A stretch of DNA of 5,979 nt from an uncultured Saprospiraceae bacterium. GTDB taxonomy: Bacteria > Bacteroidota > Bacteroidia > Chitinophagales > Saprospiraceae. This document shows, one piece after another, positions 1 through 5,832 of this stretch (position 1 is its first letter; every line of letters begins with the position of its first letter). The notes under the pieces were generated by a model. The model was not told the origin of the DNA, did not search any database, and worked only from the letters and a program-made list of their open reading frames with translations. The position numbers and the translations under genes were made by a program. The stretch spans positions 1-5,979 of the forward strand of contig CALHBW010000029.1 of assembly GCA_937930625.1 (NCBI GenBank), in the 5' to 3' direction.

Positions 1-2
1 AC

Positions 3-136
3 CATACTACTATACATCGCCACGAAGGCACAAAGACACAAAGAATTTTAAAAATTATATTTACTTAATTATCAGCGATTTACCCTTTGTGTCTTTGTGA
101 CTTTGTGGCAAGGTTCTCATCATGTATAGTAGTATG
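3..136. repeat. Long imperfect inverted repeat built from an 8-nt word
   Basis: The outer arms are 3-17 and 122-136, a perfect 15-bp inverted match (CATACTACTATACAT against its complement). The inner arms are 19-43 and 85-109, 25 bp with two mismatches. Each inner arm is itself a three-unit array of an 8-nt word of type CACAAAGA, so one arm reads as A-rich and the other as CTTTGTGT. The inner loop is 44-84 and AT-rich. The outer and inner stems are offset by 1 nt on the left and 12 nt on the right, leaving an asymmetric bulge. Words of this kind are common as dispersed intergenic repeats in environmental bacterial genomes, from memory. Whether this is a non-autonomous mobile element, an RNA hairpin or a terminator for the leftward gene is open. 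No flanking target duplication can be judged because the left flank is only two bases. Confidence 0.8.
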
Positions 137-138
137 TT

Positions 139-158
139 TCCCGATAACTGTACGGGAT
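139..158. repeat. Degenerate copy of the TCCCGATA palindrome
   Basis: TCCCGATA (139-146) and CGGGAT (153-158) match the two sides of the perfect palindrome at 5801-5820, with a changed and one-base-longer centre. TCCCG/CGGGA can form a 5-bp stem with a 9-nt loop. It lies 21 bp beyond the stop codon of the leftward oxoamine synthase gene and could weakly serve as its terminator. However, no T-run follows on that strand, so the terminator role is doubtful. Confidence 0.4.
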
Positions 159-178
159 AAACTTGTACTTCCACTTAC

Positions 179-1393
179 TTAGATAATGCCTAGTTCGCGT
201 CCCACCTTATCATAAGTATCAATGACATAATCCAAATGCTCATCTTCGTGCGAAGCCATAAAGCTGTTTCGCATCATAGCTTTGTTGGGCGGCGTAGCGG
301 GCGAGATGAATACATTGACAAAAATACCTGCATCGTAAAGTCCTTTCCAGAGTTGAAATGCTTTGGTATCATCCCCAATAATGACCGCTACAATAGCGGT
401 GCGTCCGGGCAATACATAATAGCCGAGTTTGGTCAAGCCTTCTCTGACTTTGTTGGCATTATAAGCGAGTTTATCCACCAATTCGGGTTCGCGTTTGAGG
501 ACATGCAAGGCTGCCAATGCCGAAGCCACCGAAGCCGGCGTAGGAGAGGCACTGAATATGAGTGCAGGCGAATGGTGTTTGAGATAATTGATAACGCGCT
601 CTTCACCAACGACAAAGCCGCCGATAGAAGCAAGTGTTTTGCTGAATGTACACATCGTGAGGTCTGCATCTACACCAAATTCACTGGCAGTACCGCGTCC
701 ACCCTTGCCAATCACTCCAAAGGCATGGGCATCATCTACCAGAACTTGTGCTTGGTATTTCTCTGCCAAAGCCTTTATCTTGTCCATGGAGGCGATGCTT
801 CCGAAGGCACTAAAAACGCCATCGGTGACGATGAGTTTGTTGTTGTTTTCGGCTTGTTGGAGACGACGCTCCAAGTCTTCCATATCGTTGTGTTTATATC
901 GCAATACATTGACACTCATTGCGCCGCGTGCCTGCAAATTGCCGGATACTATACTGGCGTGATTATCTTTGTCGGAAATAATATAATCGCCCCTGCCGAC
1001 CAAAGGTGTAATCACCCCTTGCCCCGTCTGGTAGCCGGTGCTAAAGAGCAGTGCGGCTTCTTGCCCCATGAAATCGGCGAGTTCTGCCTCCAGTTCTTCG
1101 TGCAAATCAATCGTACCGGTCAGGTAGCGCGACCCCGAACAACTTGAGCCGTATTTTTCGAGGGCGCGTATGGCTGCTTCTTTCACTTCCGGATGGGTGG
1201 TCAAGCCCAAATAATTATTGGAACCTGCCATGACAACGGGCTTGCCTTCCATCTGCACAACAGGTCCTTCACTCTCTTGTATAGCACGAAAATAAGGGTA
1301 AATACCTGCTGCCTTCACCTCGTCGGCGCGAGTAAATTCATAGCATTTTCGGAATAGTCCTCTAACTTCTGCTGTGGATTCAATGTTCTGCAT
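179..1393 (-). CDS. Serine palmitoyltransferase-type alpha-oxoamine synthase (PLP-dependent)
   Basis: The 404-residue protein belongs to the fold-type I PLP alpha-oxoamine synthases, which condense an amino acid with an acyl thioester and release CO2. Visible family landmarks are GSNNYLGL (57-64), GSRYLTGT (87-94), the DNHAS loop (143-147) with His145 expected to stack on PLP, and DDAHAFG (220-226) with Asp220 and His223. The PLP lysine is Lys252 in TFSKTLASIGGF, and Arg375 in MMRNSFMASH is the expected carboxylate-binding arginine. TFSK...ASIGGF resembles serine palmitoyltransferases rather than the GKA-type motif of 2-amino-3-ketobutyrate CoA ligase. The length is normal and all catalytic residues are present. 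Serine plus palmitoyl-CoA (sphingolipid) is therefore likely, but cysteate plus acyl-ACP (sulfonolipid) is a real alternative in Bacteroidota. The ATG start is supported by the normal N-terminus; the leader is AT-rich without a Shine-Dalgarno site. A same-strand methyltransferase gene ends 143 bp upstream. The enzyme is cytoplasmic or membrane-associated. Confidence 0.85.
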   Translation of the reverse strand: MQNIESTAEVRGLFRKCYEFTRADEVKAAGIYPYFRAIQESEGPVVQMEGKPVVMAGSNNYLGLTTHPEVKEAAIRALEKYGSSCSGSRYLTGTIDLHEELEAELADFMGQEAALLFSTGYQTGQGVITPLVGRGDYIISDKDNHASIVSGNLQARGAMSVNVLRYKHNDMEDLERRLQQAENNNKLIVTDGVFSAFGSIASMDKIKALAEKYQAQVLVDDAHAFGVIGKGGRGTASEFGVDADLTMCTFSKTLASIGGFVVGEERVINYLKHHSPALIFSASPTPASVASALAALHVLKREPELVDKLAYNANKVREGLTKLGYYVLPGRTAIVAVIIGDDTKAFQLWKGLYDAGIFVNVFISPATPPNKAMMRNSFMASHEDEHLDYVIDTYDKVGRELGII

Positions 1394-1417
1394 TATCTTG
1401 TGAAAAATTTAATAAAC

Positions 1418-1542
1418 GAATGAGTGAATATTTTTAATGCGATAATGCGTCAATAGAAAAATATTAGCATGTTTAAATTTGGCAATAAAATTCTTCCAAT
1501 CTAAAATCAAAAATCGCTCAATCAAAAATTATTCACTCATTC
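1418..1542. repeat. Inverted pair of GAATGAGTGAATA between methyltransferase and oxoamine synthase
   Basis: GAATGAGTGAATA at 1418-1430 is matched by its exact complement at 1530-1542 (13 bp), enclosing 99 bp of AT-rich DNA. The right copy overlaps the end of the methyltransferase gene, and its TGA stop (1537-1539) is part of the repeat word. A transcript running through both genes could form a 13-bp stem here. The left copy lies 25 nt upstream of the oxoamine synthase start. The same word recurs at 3106-3117, and a variant occurs at 2136-2170. I see no gene or clear promoter in 1394-1536. Confidence 0.65.
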
Positions 1543-2127
1543 ATTGATAATATGGTAAACTCCTTGTTTGAAGAAAAATAAAACTTTCCTGTATGTTACA
1601 TTTTTCAAATTCATCTTCATTTCACGGAAAGTTGTTCTCCACCCTGCATCATCTTTATTGGTGTGTGGACATCCAGCATAGCCCCAATTGACCAAACTAT
1701 CCACCGCAAAGGTCAGTTTTTTTTGCAACTTATTTTCATAAATATCTTCAATGATAATTACGCGACGTGCCACACGGCACGATTCGCGCAATACTGCATC
1801 CGGTTCGTCGATGTGATGCAGCACCGTTAGGAGTAAAGCCACATCAAATGTATCGTCTTCAAATGGCATCTTTTGTCCGTCATATACCACCGGTTTTACA
1901 CTATCATCATAGCTCAAATCCGCAACATCCAAAGGCGTCACTTCATAAGCCGCTTCGCGTAGCGTATGCGCGACCAATCCATTGCCGCTACCCACATCAA
2001 GAATCCTATCGTTTTCATTTAAATAGGGTAAAAACGGCTGTATTTTTTTATTGACCCACGCCCTTCCCCATCGCTGGAAATACATTCGACGTAAAAAGGA
2101 TGTGCTATGTAAAAGATAGAGTACCAA
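1537..2127 (-). CDS. Class I SAM-dependent methyltransferase (type 11-like)
   Basis: The 196-residue protein has a Rossmann-type methyltransferase core. Motif I is ILDVGSGNG (42-50). The acidic residue after strand 2 is Asp67 in PLDVAD. Motif II/III is MPFEDDTFDVALL (87-99), followed by LHHIDEPD (103-110), as in Methyltransf_11 proteins. The C-terminal part (about 130-196) is basic and aromatic and probably forms the substrate cap; it does not reveal the substrate. The start is uncertain. The longest reading frame opens at a TTG (2125-2127) just after an in-frame TGA; the first ATG is 2083-2085 and would give 182 residues. The 14 extra residues are hydrophobic and basic and fit an N-terminal helix, so I keep the longer form with caution. 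No Shine-Dalgarno site favours either start. The gene lies beyond the terminator of the preceding membrane protein gene and 143 bp before the oxoamine synthase gene on the same strand, so co-transcription with the latter is possible. Lipid, quinone or small-molecule methylation are all open. Confidence 0.82.
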   Translation of the reverse strand: MVLYLLHSTSFLRRMYFQRWGRAWVNKKIQPFLPYLNENDRILDVGSGNGLVAHTLREAAYEVTPLDVADLSYDDSVKPVVYDGQKMPFEDDTFDVALLLTVLHHIDEPDAVLRESCRVARRVIIIEDIYENKLQKKLTFAVDSLVNWGYAGCPHTNKDDAGWRTTFREMKMNLKNVTYRKVLFFFKQGVYHIINE

Positions 2128-2135
2128 TGAGTTGA

Positions 2136-2170
2136 AATGAGTAAATCAATAGATGATTAAATGAGTAAAT
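2136..2170. repeat. Two AATGAGTAAAT copies 24 bp apart, upstream of the methyltransferase
   Basis: AATGAGTAAAT is found at 2136-2146 and again at 2160-2170, a direct repeat with a 24-bp period. The words are variants of AATGAGTGAATA found upstream of the two other leftward genes. The first copy begins 8 nt upstream of the TTG start of the methyltransferase. The rest of 2171-2233 is AT-rich with no gene seen. Confidence 0.6.
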
Positions 2171-2233
2171 GGTGTTTCTGATTGAATTTTGCAAGTTAAT
2201 GATTTCTTGCAATTGAATTGTCATTCACACCAT

Positions 2234-2279
2234 AATAAAAAAATAACCGCCATTCTGACAGAGGTTCAGAATGGCGGTT
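2234..2279 (-). terminator. Rho-independent terminator of the membrane protein gene
   Basis: AACCGCCATTCTGA (2245-2258) pairs perfectly with 2266-2279, giving a 14-bp stem with a 7-nt loop. On the minus strand it is followed at once by TATTTTTTTATTAT (2244 down to about 2231), a classic U-tract. It sits 25 bp past the stop codon of the gene ending at 2305, so it terminates that leftward transcript. On the plus strand only TTT follows, so it is not an efficient two-way terminator. It separates the membrane protein transcript from the methyltransferase gene, which therefore needs its own promoter. Confidence 0.92.
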
Positions 2280-2304
2280 TAGAAATTATGTATAGAGATA
2301 ATTA

Positions 2305-3081
2305 TTAAATTTCGTCATCAATGAGGTGGTCGATGAGGTCAATTTCATGCTCGTCATTCAAGCCTATAATTTGCTCGAAAGCGATAAAAGAAGCAATCGA
2401 AATCAAAGGAATTGCTACAAACAATCCCACTCCAAAACATAATATACCCGCTATGGCAATCAATCCAAGTACGAGACCGAAACCGAAGAAAGAAAACCAT
2501 TGTTTAGTGATGATTTTGCGGCTGGCTTCCATTGCGGGCCAAAAATCCAAGCCTTTGAACGCTACAAAGTAGTACGCCCAAGACCAGGCAACGCCGAGAT
2601 AAATCACGGGAATCATGACCAAAAATCCCATTGCTGTCAAGGCACCGATATTTACTGCCGACAAATCAGGTGCCATGCCTGACTCCAAATCGCCTATTAG
2701 CGCAAACATACTCACCCCGCCGACGATTAAGCCCGGAATCATAACAGCCATTATGATCAGTCCCGAGATAAGTCCTACAAGGAGTAAATGACCCGGATTG
2801 CTTTTGAAGCCATCAAAGAAACGCCCGAACTCTACCTGTTCGCCGCGTTGTATTTTATTGGCAACGATGGCAAAACCTATCGTAAATAAAGGTGAAAGCA
2901 ATGTGCCCATCGGTACGATTGATAATCCTACCATAATGGCAAAAAAGACGACTAAAAAGCCGATGTATTGACCGGGTGCCTTTTTGAAGTTTGCCCAAGC
3001 CATGCTGATGTATTTGCCGATTTCGACTTGATAACCGTTTGAGATGAGGTCGTTAATTTTAGATTGCAAAGAAGCGTCCAT
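2305..3081 (-). CDS. Polytopic integral membrane protein of unknown function (DUF975/COG5523-like)
   Basis: The 258-residue protein has a soluble N-terminus of about 37 residues, then hydrophobic stretches at roughly 39-56, 60-77, 97-130, 146-175, 197-218 and 220-238, and an acidic C-terminal tail (242-258, seven Asp/Glu plus two His). It has no cleavable signal peptide; it probably inserts in the inner membrane with about six helices. Two polar loops are well formed: GRFFDGF (86-92), and positions 181-201, which include PAMEASRKIITKQW. This layout, with a short amphipathic segment rich in Arg/Lys and Trp before a Gly-rich helix pair, resembles bacterial membrane proteins of the DUF975/COG5523 and GPDP-membrane-domain type. 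That similarity is by memory and does not give a function. The ATG start (3079-3081) follows an AT-rich leader. The gene is monocistronic, as its terminator follows 25 bp downstream. It diverges from the outer-membrane protein gene at 3369. Confidence 0.78.
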   Translation of the reverse strand: MDASLQSKINDLISNGYQVEIGKYISMAWANFKKAPGQYIGFLVVFFAIMVGLSIVPMGTLLSPLFTIGFAIVANKIQRGEQVEFGRFFDGFKSNPGHLLLVGLISGLIIMAVMIPGLIVGGVSMFALIGDLESGMAPDLSAVNIGALTAMGFLVMIPVIYLGVAWSWAYYFVAFKGLDFWPAMEASRKIITKQWFSFFGFGLVLGLIAIAGILCFGVGLFVAIPLISIASFIAFEQIIGLNDEHEIDLIDHLIDDEI

Positions 3082-3105
3082 ATTATTTTAATTGGTTAAA
3101 AACTA

Positions 3106-3153
3106 AATGAGTGAATAAGTAAGTAATTCGGGTTACGAGTTACGGGTTAACGA
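3106..3153. repeat. AATGAGTGAATA word followed by GGGTTACGA-type tandem words
   Basis: AATGAGTGAATA at 3106-3117 is identical to 1419-1430 and begins 24 nt upstream of the membrane protein start, nearly the same distance as the other copy from its gene. Immediately after, 3129-3153 repeats GTTACG-like words with a 7-8 nt period (CGGGTTA at 3129-3135 and 3143-3149). I see no clear leftward promoter box here. The rest of the divergent region up to 3312 is AT-rich and holds no gene. Confidence 0.6.
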
Positions 3154-3312
3154 CCACAATGTATGTATTTTTCTTTTTTTATGTAAAATTCAATAGATAA
3201 AAATGATGTTTTTTTCGATAAGTGGACAATTTGCTAATAAATTATCATACAATCAAACACATTCTTGAACGGACAAATCAATACTTTTACGCGTTAAAAA
3301 AGACGAAAACAC

Positions 3313-3342
3313 TTTATCATTCCCAATCATGCCCTATCTTTG
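3313..3342 (+). promoter_or_regulatory. Bacteroidota-type promoter for the first outer-membrane protein gene
   Basis: TATCTTTG at 3335-3342 is a full match to the Bacteroidota -7 box TAnnTTTG. TTTA at 3313-3316, 18 bp upstream, is a near match to the -33 TTTG box. A start about 7 nt downstream of the box would leave a leader of roughly 20 nt before the ATG at 3369, with an A-rich ribosome-binding stretch (AAAAAGAAAAATAAC). This placement argues against the upstream in-frame GTG at 3222 as the start. Confidence 0.65.
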
Positions 3343-3368
3343 GGCGTCTTTTGAAAAAGAAAAATAAC

Positions 3369-4337
3369 ATGAAACGATTTTTTTTGCTCTTCGCCATACT
3401 TGCAATTGGCATTAACACCCAAGCACAAGACGCAGGCGAATTTTCTATTGGTATCAAAGCAGGATTGAACTTTGCTACCTTTGCCGGTCCGACTGAACGA
3501 TCGAGTACCGACACTCGTCTTGAATCCAACTCTGTGATTACAAGATTCCTCATTGCCCCTACATTCAGGTATGCACTTACGGATAGAACCGGATTGATAG
3601 CCGAAATTCAATATTCGCAAAAAGGCGGAAATTATTCCTATACCGGCGAATCATACTGGATTATAGAAGATGTAACGGCTGACCCCTTATATTTTTCGGG
3701 CAGTCGTTCGGTTTCTCTTAATGTCAATAATGGATATCTTGATATTCCGTTGATGTTTTACGGTAATCTGAACAGCAATGTCAACGTGCATGGGGGAGCG
3801 TATATTGGCTTTTTGCTCAACTCTACGGGGGCAGGGCAAATGACCTTTGACGCAGCTCCGCGTGATTTTGGTAGTAATATCGAAATAGATTTGCAACCCT
3901 TTAGTATCCAATTGGAGCATAATTATAGAACTGACCCGCAGGATAGTTTAGTTGTTATTTACCAGAATATCCGAAATCTCAATAGTACGGATGTTATTGA
4001 AAATTTTGGTGATGCACAAGTACAAACAGAGACTACGGCTTATCATGATTATGAAGAAGAAGCGGCTTTTTTGGATGAAGAAGGCAACTTTGCAAAGCAA
4101 GGCAATTTTTACAACAAGTTTGATTATGGCTTAGTTGGTGGTATAGAGTATCGTTTTGATACGGGATTGGGTGTCGGACTCAGAGCAAGTTATGGTTTGT
4201 CAGATATTACCAATAACGTTTACGATTATTCAAAAGTAAGTACTGTTGATCCTGATAATAACGACTTCACACGCGTTCTGCGTGAAGATAGAGATAGAAA
4301 TTTCCTTCTTCAATTATATATAGGATTTGAATTGTAA
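3369..4337 (+). CDS. Outer-membrane beta-barrel protein (PorT-like family)
   Basis: The 322-residue precursor has a Sec signal peptide, MKRFFLLFAILAIGINTQAQ, with cleavage expected near residue 20 (TQA/Q-D). The mature part alternates amphipathic strands and polar loops. Typical elements of the Bacteroidota outer-membrane barrel (OMP_b-brl_2/PorT-like) family are GIKAGLNFA (28-36), NGYLDIPLMFYG (121-132), HGGAYIGFLL (141-150), FDYGLVGGIEY (251-261) and the last strand LLQLYIGFEL. A long polar and acidic segment at about 184-250, with a DYEEEAAFLDEE cluster (227-238), should be a large extracellular loop. The protein sits in the outer membrane; its ligand or partner is unknown. The start was chosen from the signal peptide and the promoter just upstream; the longer in-frame GTG start adds 49 residues of non-coding character. 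The barrel gene at 4444 follows 106 bp later and may be co-transcribed. Confidence 0.85.
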   Translation: MKRFFLLFAILAIGINTQAQDAGEFSIGIKAGLNFATFAGPTERSSTDTRLESNSVITRFLIAPTFRYALTDRTGLIAEIQYSQKGGNYSYTGESYWIIEDVTADPLYFSGSRSVSLNVNNGYLDIPLMFYGNLNSNVNVHGGAYIGFLLNSTGAGQMTFDAAPRDFGSNIEIDLQPFSIQLEHNYRTDPQDSLVVIYQNIRNLNSTDVIENFGDAQVQTETTAYHDYEEEAAFLDEEGNFAKQGNFYNKFDYGLVGGIEYRFDTGLGVGLRASYGLSDITNNVYDYSKVSTVDPDNNDFTRVLREDRDRNFLLQLYIGFEL

Positions 4338-4340
4338 AAT

Positions 4341-4390
4341 GTGCTGATGTACTGACGTACTGATGTGCTGGTGTACTGATGTGCTGATGT
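4341..4390. repeat. Six-copy 8-bp tandem repeat, consensus GTRCTGAT
   Basis: Six contiguous octamers at 4341, 4349, 4357, 4365, 4373 and 4381 fit GTRCTGAT with few changes (one ...GAC, one ...GGT), plus a trailing GT. A related inverted word, GCACATCA, lies at 4414-4421 and can pair with 4377-4384. The array begins three bases after the stop codon of the first barrel gene and lies in the gap before the second. It would be transcribed if the two genes form an operon. I see no terminator or clear promoter in the rest of 4391-4443. Confidence 0.9.
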
Positions 4391-4443
4391 TTATTTTTAT
4401 ACAAAATGCATTGGCACATCAACACACAAAAAACACGTTTAAC

Positions 4444-5346
4444 ATGAGAAATTTATTACTTACAACATTATTTATTTTCTGTGCAGTGTTTGCTCATGCA
4501 CAAGGATTTTATGTGCAACCGGGCGTTTCGTACCTCACAAGTGCTACCAGTGAGATACTCGGTCCGAAAGTAGGCAATGCACTTACGCCCGGCTCTGAGG
4601 TCAACGGTACACTTTCCGGCTCTTACGGCGGTGGTTTGGGACTTGATTTGGGCATAGGCTATATGCTAAGTCGCAATTTTGGGATTGATTTGGGGGTATC
4701 TTATGTGCTTGGCTCAGATGTACTGACAGAGGAAGCGACACAAGGCAGCGACTTTGACCGTTCGTATGCCACCAACCGACGGTTGACACTTTCGCCTGCG
4801 TTTATCGTAGATGCGGGTAGTGAAACCTTGAGTCCTTTTGCGCGTTTTGGTATCATCGCTCCTGTGGCGGGGCAGACAAATGGCTTGCGCGAATCTAATA
4901 ATGGCACATTGGTCGTTGGAGAGTTGATTAACTTTCTTTACCCTGATGGCGTGGATAAATTTGAGGCAGCATCTATCGCCAAAGGCAAACCTACACTTGG
5001 TTTTACGGCTGCTTTTGGTTTGCGCTACCAATTGAATGAAAAGATAAGTATCTTAGGCTCAATTGGTTATACGGGTTTACGCATCCATCGTAACACTTAC
5101 GAAGTGACTCGCGCAGATGTTACATTACCCGATGGCTCGACAGAAAGCGTACTGCCTGTTCTTTCTTTGGGCGGTGCATACGCATATACCGAATATTTTG
5201 AGGAGGTAGATGCACAAGCACTCACTGCACATCAGGCAGCAGCAGGTGACAATTACGGCTCGAAAGATTTTCCGGCTTGGGAAACAGACCAAGGGGTGAG
5301 TTTTAGCACCTTGAATATAAGCCTAGGTGCTCGTTTTTCTTTTTAG
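4444..5346 (+). CDS. Outer-membrane beta-barrel protein, second of a tandem pair
   Basis: The 300-residue precursor has a signal peptide, MRNLLLTTLFIFCAVFAHAQ, with cleavage expected around AHA/Q-G. The mature part shows alternating barrel strands: GFYVQPGVSYL (21-31), GGGLGLDLGIGYML (62-75), NFGIDLGVSYVLG (78-90), LSPFARFGIIAPV (129-141), PTLGFTAAFGLRYQL (183-197) and KISILGSIGYTGLRI (200-214). It ends in LNISLGARFSF with a terminal Phe, the usual outer-membrane insertion signal. Loops at about 91-112, 144-180 and 249-283 are polar and likely extracellular. No enzymatic motif is visible, and the function is unknown (porin, adhesin or structural barrel). It shares fold class but little obvious sequence with the upstream barrel, so recent duplication is not evident. 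An in-frame ATG at 4363 would begin inside the 8-bp repeat array and hide the signal peptide, so 4444 is preferred. The leader is A-rich. No own promoter is seen, which favours read-through from the upstream gene. Confidence 0.83.
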   Translation: MRNLLLTTLFIFCAVFAHAQGFYVQPGVSYLTSATSEILGPKVGNALTPGSEVNGTLSGSYGGGLGLDLGIGYMLSRNFGIDLGVSYVLGSDVLTEEATQGSDFDRSYATNRRLTLSPAFIVDAGSETLSPFARFGIIAPVAGQTNGLRESNNGTLVVGELINFLYPDGVDKFEAASIAKGKPTLGFTAAFGLRYQLNEKISILGSIGYTGLRIHRNTYEVTRADVTLPDGSTESVLPVLSLGGAYAYTEYFEEVDAQALTAHQAAAGDNYGSKDFPAWETDQGVSFSTLNISLGARFSF

Positions 5347-5397
5347 AAAAATAATTTCGTTGTGCGGTGGGTTCTGAACTGTCTAATATTGCCCGAC

Positions 5398-5631
5398 ATT
5401 CACGCGGTCAAAGAATTTTGATAAGTCGATTTCTACAACATAGCTATGACCCGAATTTAGGTAGTCCAATGCCTTATCTATCGCATCGTGGCAACTCCTA
5501 TTTGGGCGAAAACCGTAGCTGTAATCCGAAAATTGGGGGTCGTAGTGTTGCGACAAGCGTTGGGCAATTGCCTGTTGTAACATGCGGTCTAATATGGTTG
5601 GAATACCCAACAGGCGTACTCCACCCGTTTC
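5398..5631 (-). pseudogene. Fragment of a group II intron-type reverse transcriptase
   Basis: About 78 codons encode the early part of a group II intron-like reverse transcriptase: ETGGVRLLGIPTILDRM, then an amphipathic helix, then SYGFRPNRSCHDAI, then EIDLSKFFDRVN. The Asp of EIDLSK is the first catalytic aspartate of the polymerase. The reading frame is intact within this part. Homology stops abruptly on both sides. Upstream of ETGG the frame runs into low-complexity repeat-coded Phe/Tyr-rich sequence, and after FFDRVN it reads VGQY and stops. The N-terminal region, the YADD box, the thumb/maturase domain and the HNH part are all absent, so the piece cannot be active. A full family member is usually 400-600 residues. 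It lies tail-to-tail with the second barrel gene, 51 bp apart. It is most likely a relic of a degraded group II intron or similar retroelement. Confidence 0.85.
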
Positions 5632-5666
5632 TTGGCATGTATAGAATTGCAGTTGACACTTTTTTG

Positions 5667-5704
5667 AAATGTAAAATGTAAAATAATAAATGTAAAATGT
5701 AAAA
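5667..5704. repeat. 17-bp direct repeat AAATGTAAAATGTAAAA
   Basis: The 17-mer at 5667-5683 is repeated exactly at 5688-5704, separated by TAAT; each copy is itself a tandem of ATGTAAA words. An inverted 10-bp piece (TTACATTTTA) lies at 5821-5830, directly after the palindrome. The array starts about 35 bp beyond the point where reverse-transcriptase homology ends and supplies the spurious N-terminal codons of that reading frame. Confidence 0.88.
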
Positions 5705-5800
5705 GTTGTATAACGCGAGCGAACGCGAGACATTTCTTATTTTATTGATTTTTAATTTTTTAAATAATAAAAAAACATAAATGTATTGTACACGTACTAC

Positions 5801-5820
5801 ATCCCGATAGCTATCGGGAT
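5801..5820. repeat. Perfect 20-bp palindrome, half-site ATCCCGATAG
   Basis: ATCCCGATAG is followed directly by its own reverse complement with no spacer. Palindromes of this sequence recur as dispersed intergenic elements in Bacteroidota genomes, from memory. A degenerate version is present at 139-158. It could be a protein-binding site or a short cruciform or hairpin element; no T-run follows on either strand, so a terminator is unlikely. Confidence 0.85.
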
Positions 5821-5832
5821 TTACATTTTAAA

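Noticed and set aside
236..1147. A long plus-strand reading frame opposite the oxoamine synthase gene
   Set aside because: It is antisense to a gene with full catalytic motifs, its product is Cys-rich with no recognisable domain, and it has no promoter or ribosome-binding context.
3157..3193. Leftward promoter for the membrane protein gene (TACATTG with an upstream TTG)
   Set aside because: The boxes only partly match the consensus and the spacing of about 27 bp is too long.
3222..3368. GTG start extending the first barrel protein by 49 residues
   Set aside because: The extension lies across the promoter box at 3335-3342 and would bury a clear signal peptide beginning at 3369.
4341..4390. 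CRISPR-like array
   Set aside because: The units are 8 bp, contiguous and without spacers, and no cas gene is present.
4363..4443. ATG start extending the second barrel protein by 27 residues
   Set aside because: The extra codons come from the GTRCTGAT repeat array and would hide the signal peptide that begins at 4444.
5367..5681. Plus-strand reading frame across the reverse-transcriptase fragment
   Set aside because: It is the antisense of the recognisable reverse-transcriptase segment and has no domain of its own.
5347..5740. A complete group II intron, retron or diversity-generating retroelement
   Set aside because: The reverse transcriptase lacks its YADD box and C-terminal domains, and I see no intron domain V hairpin, msr/msd region or template/variable repeat pair.
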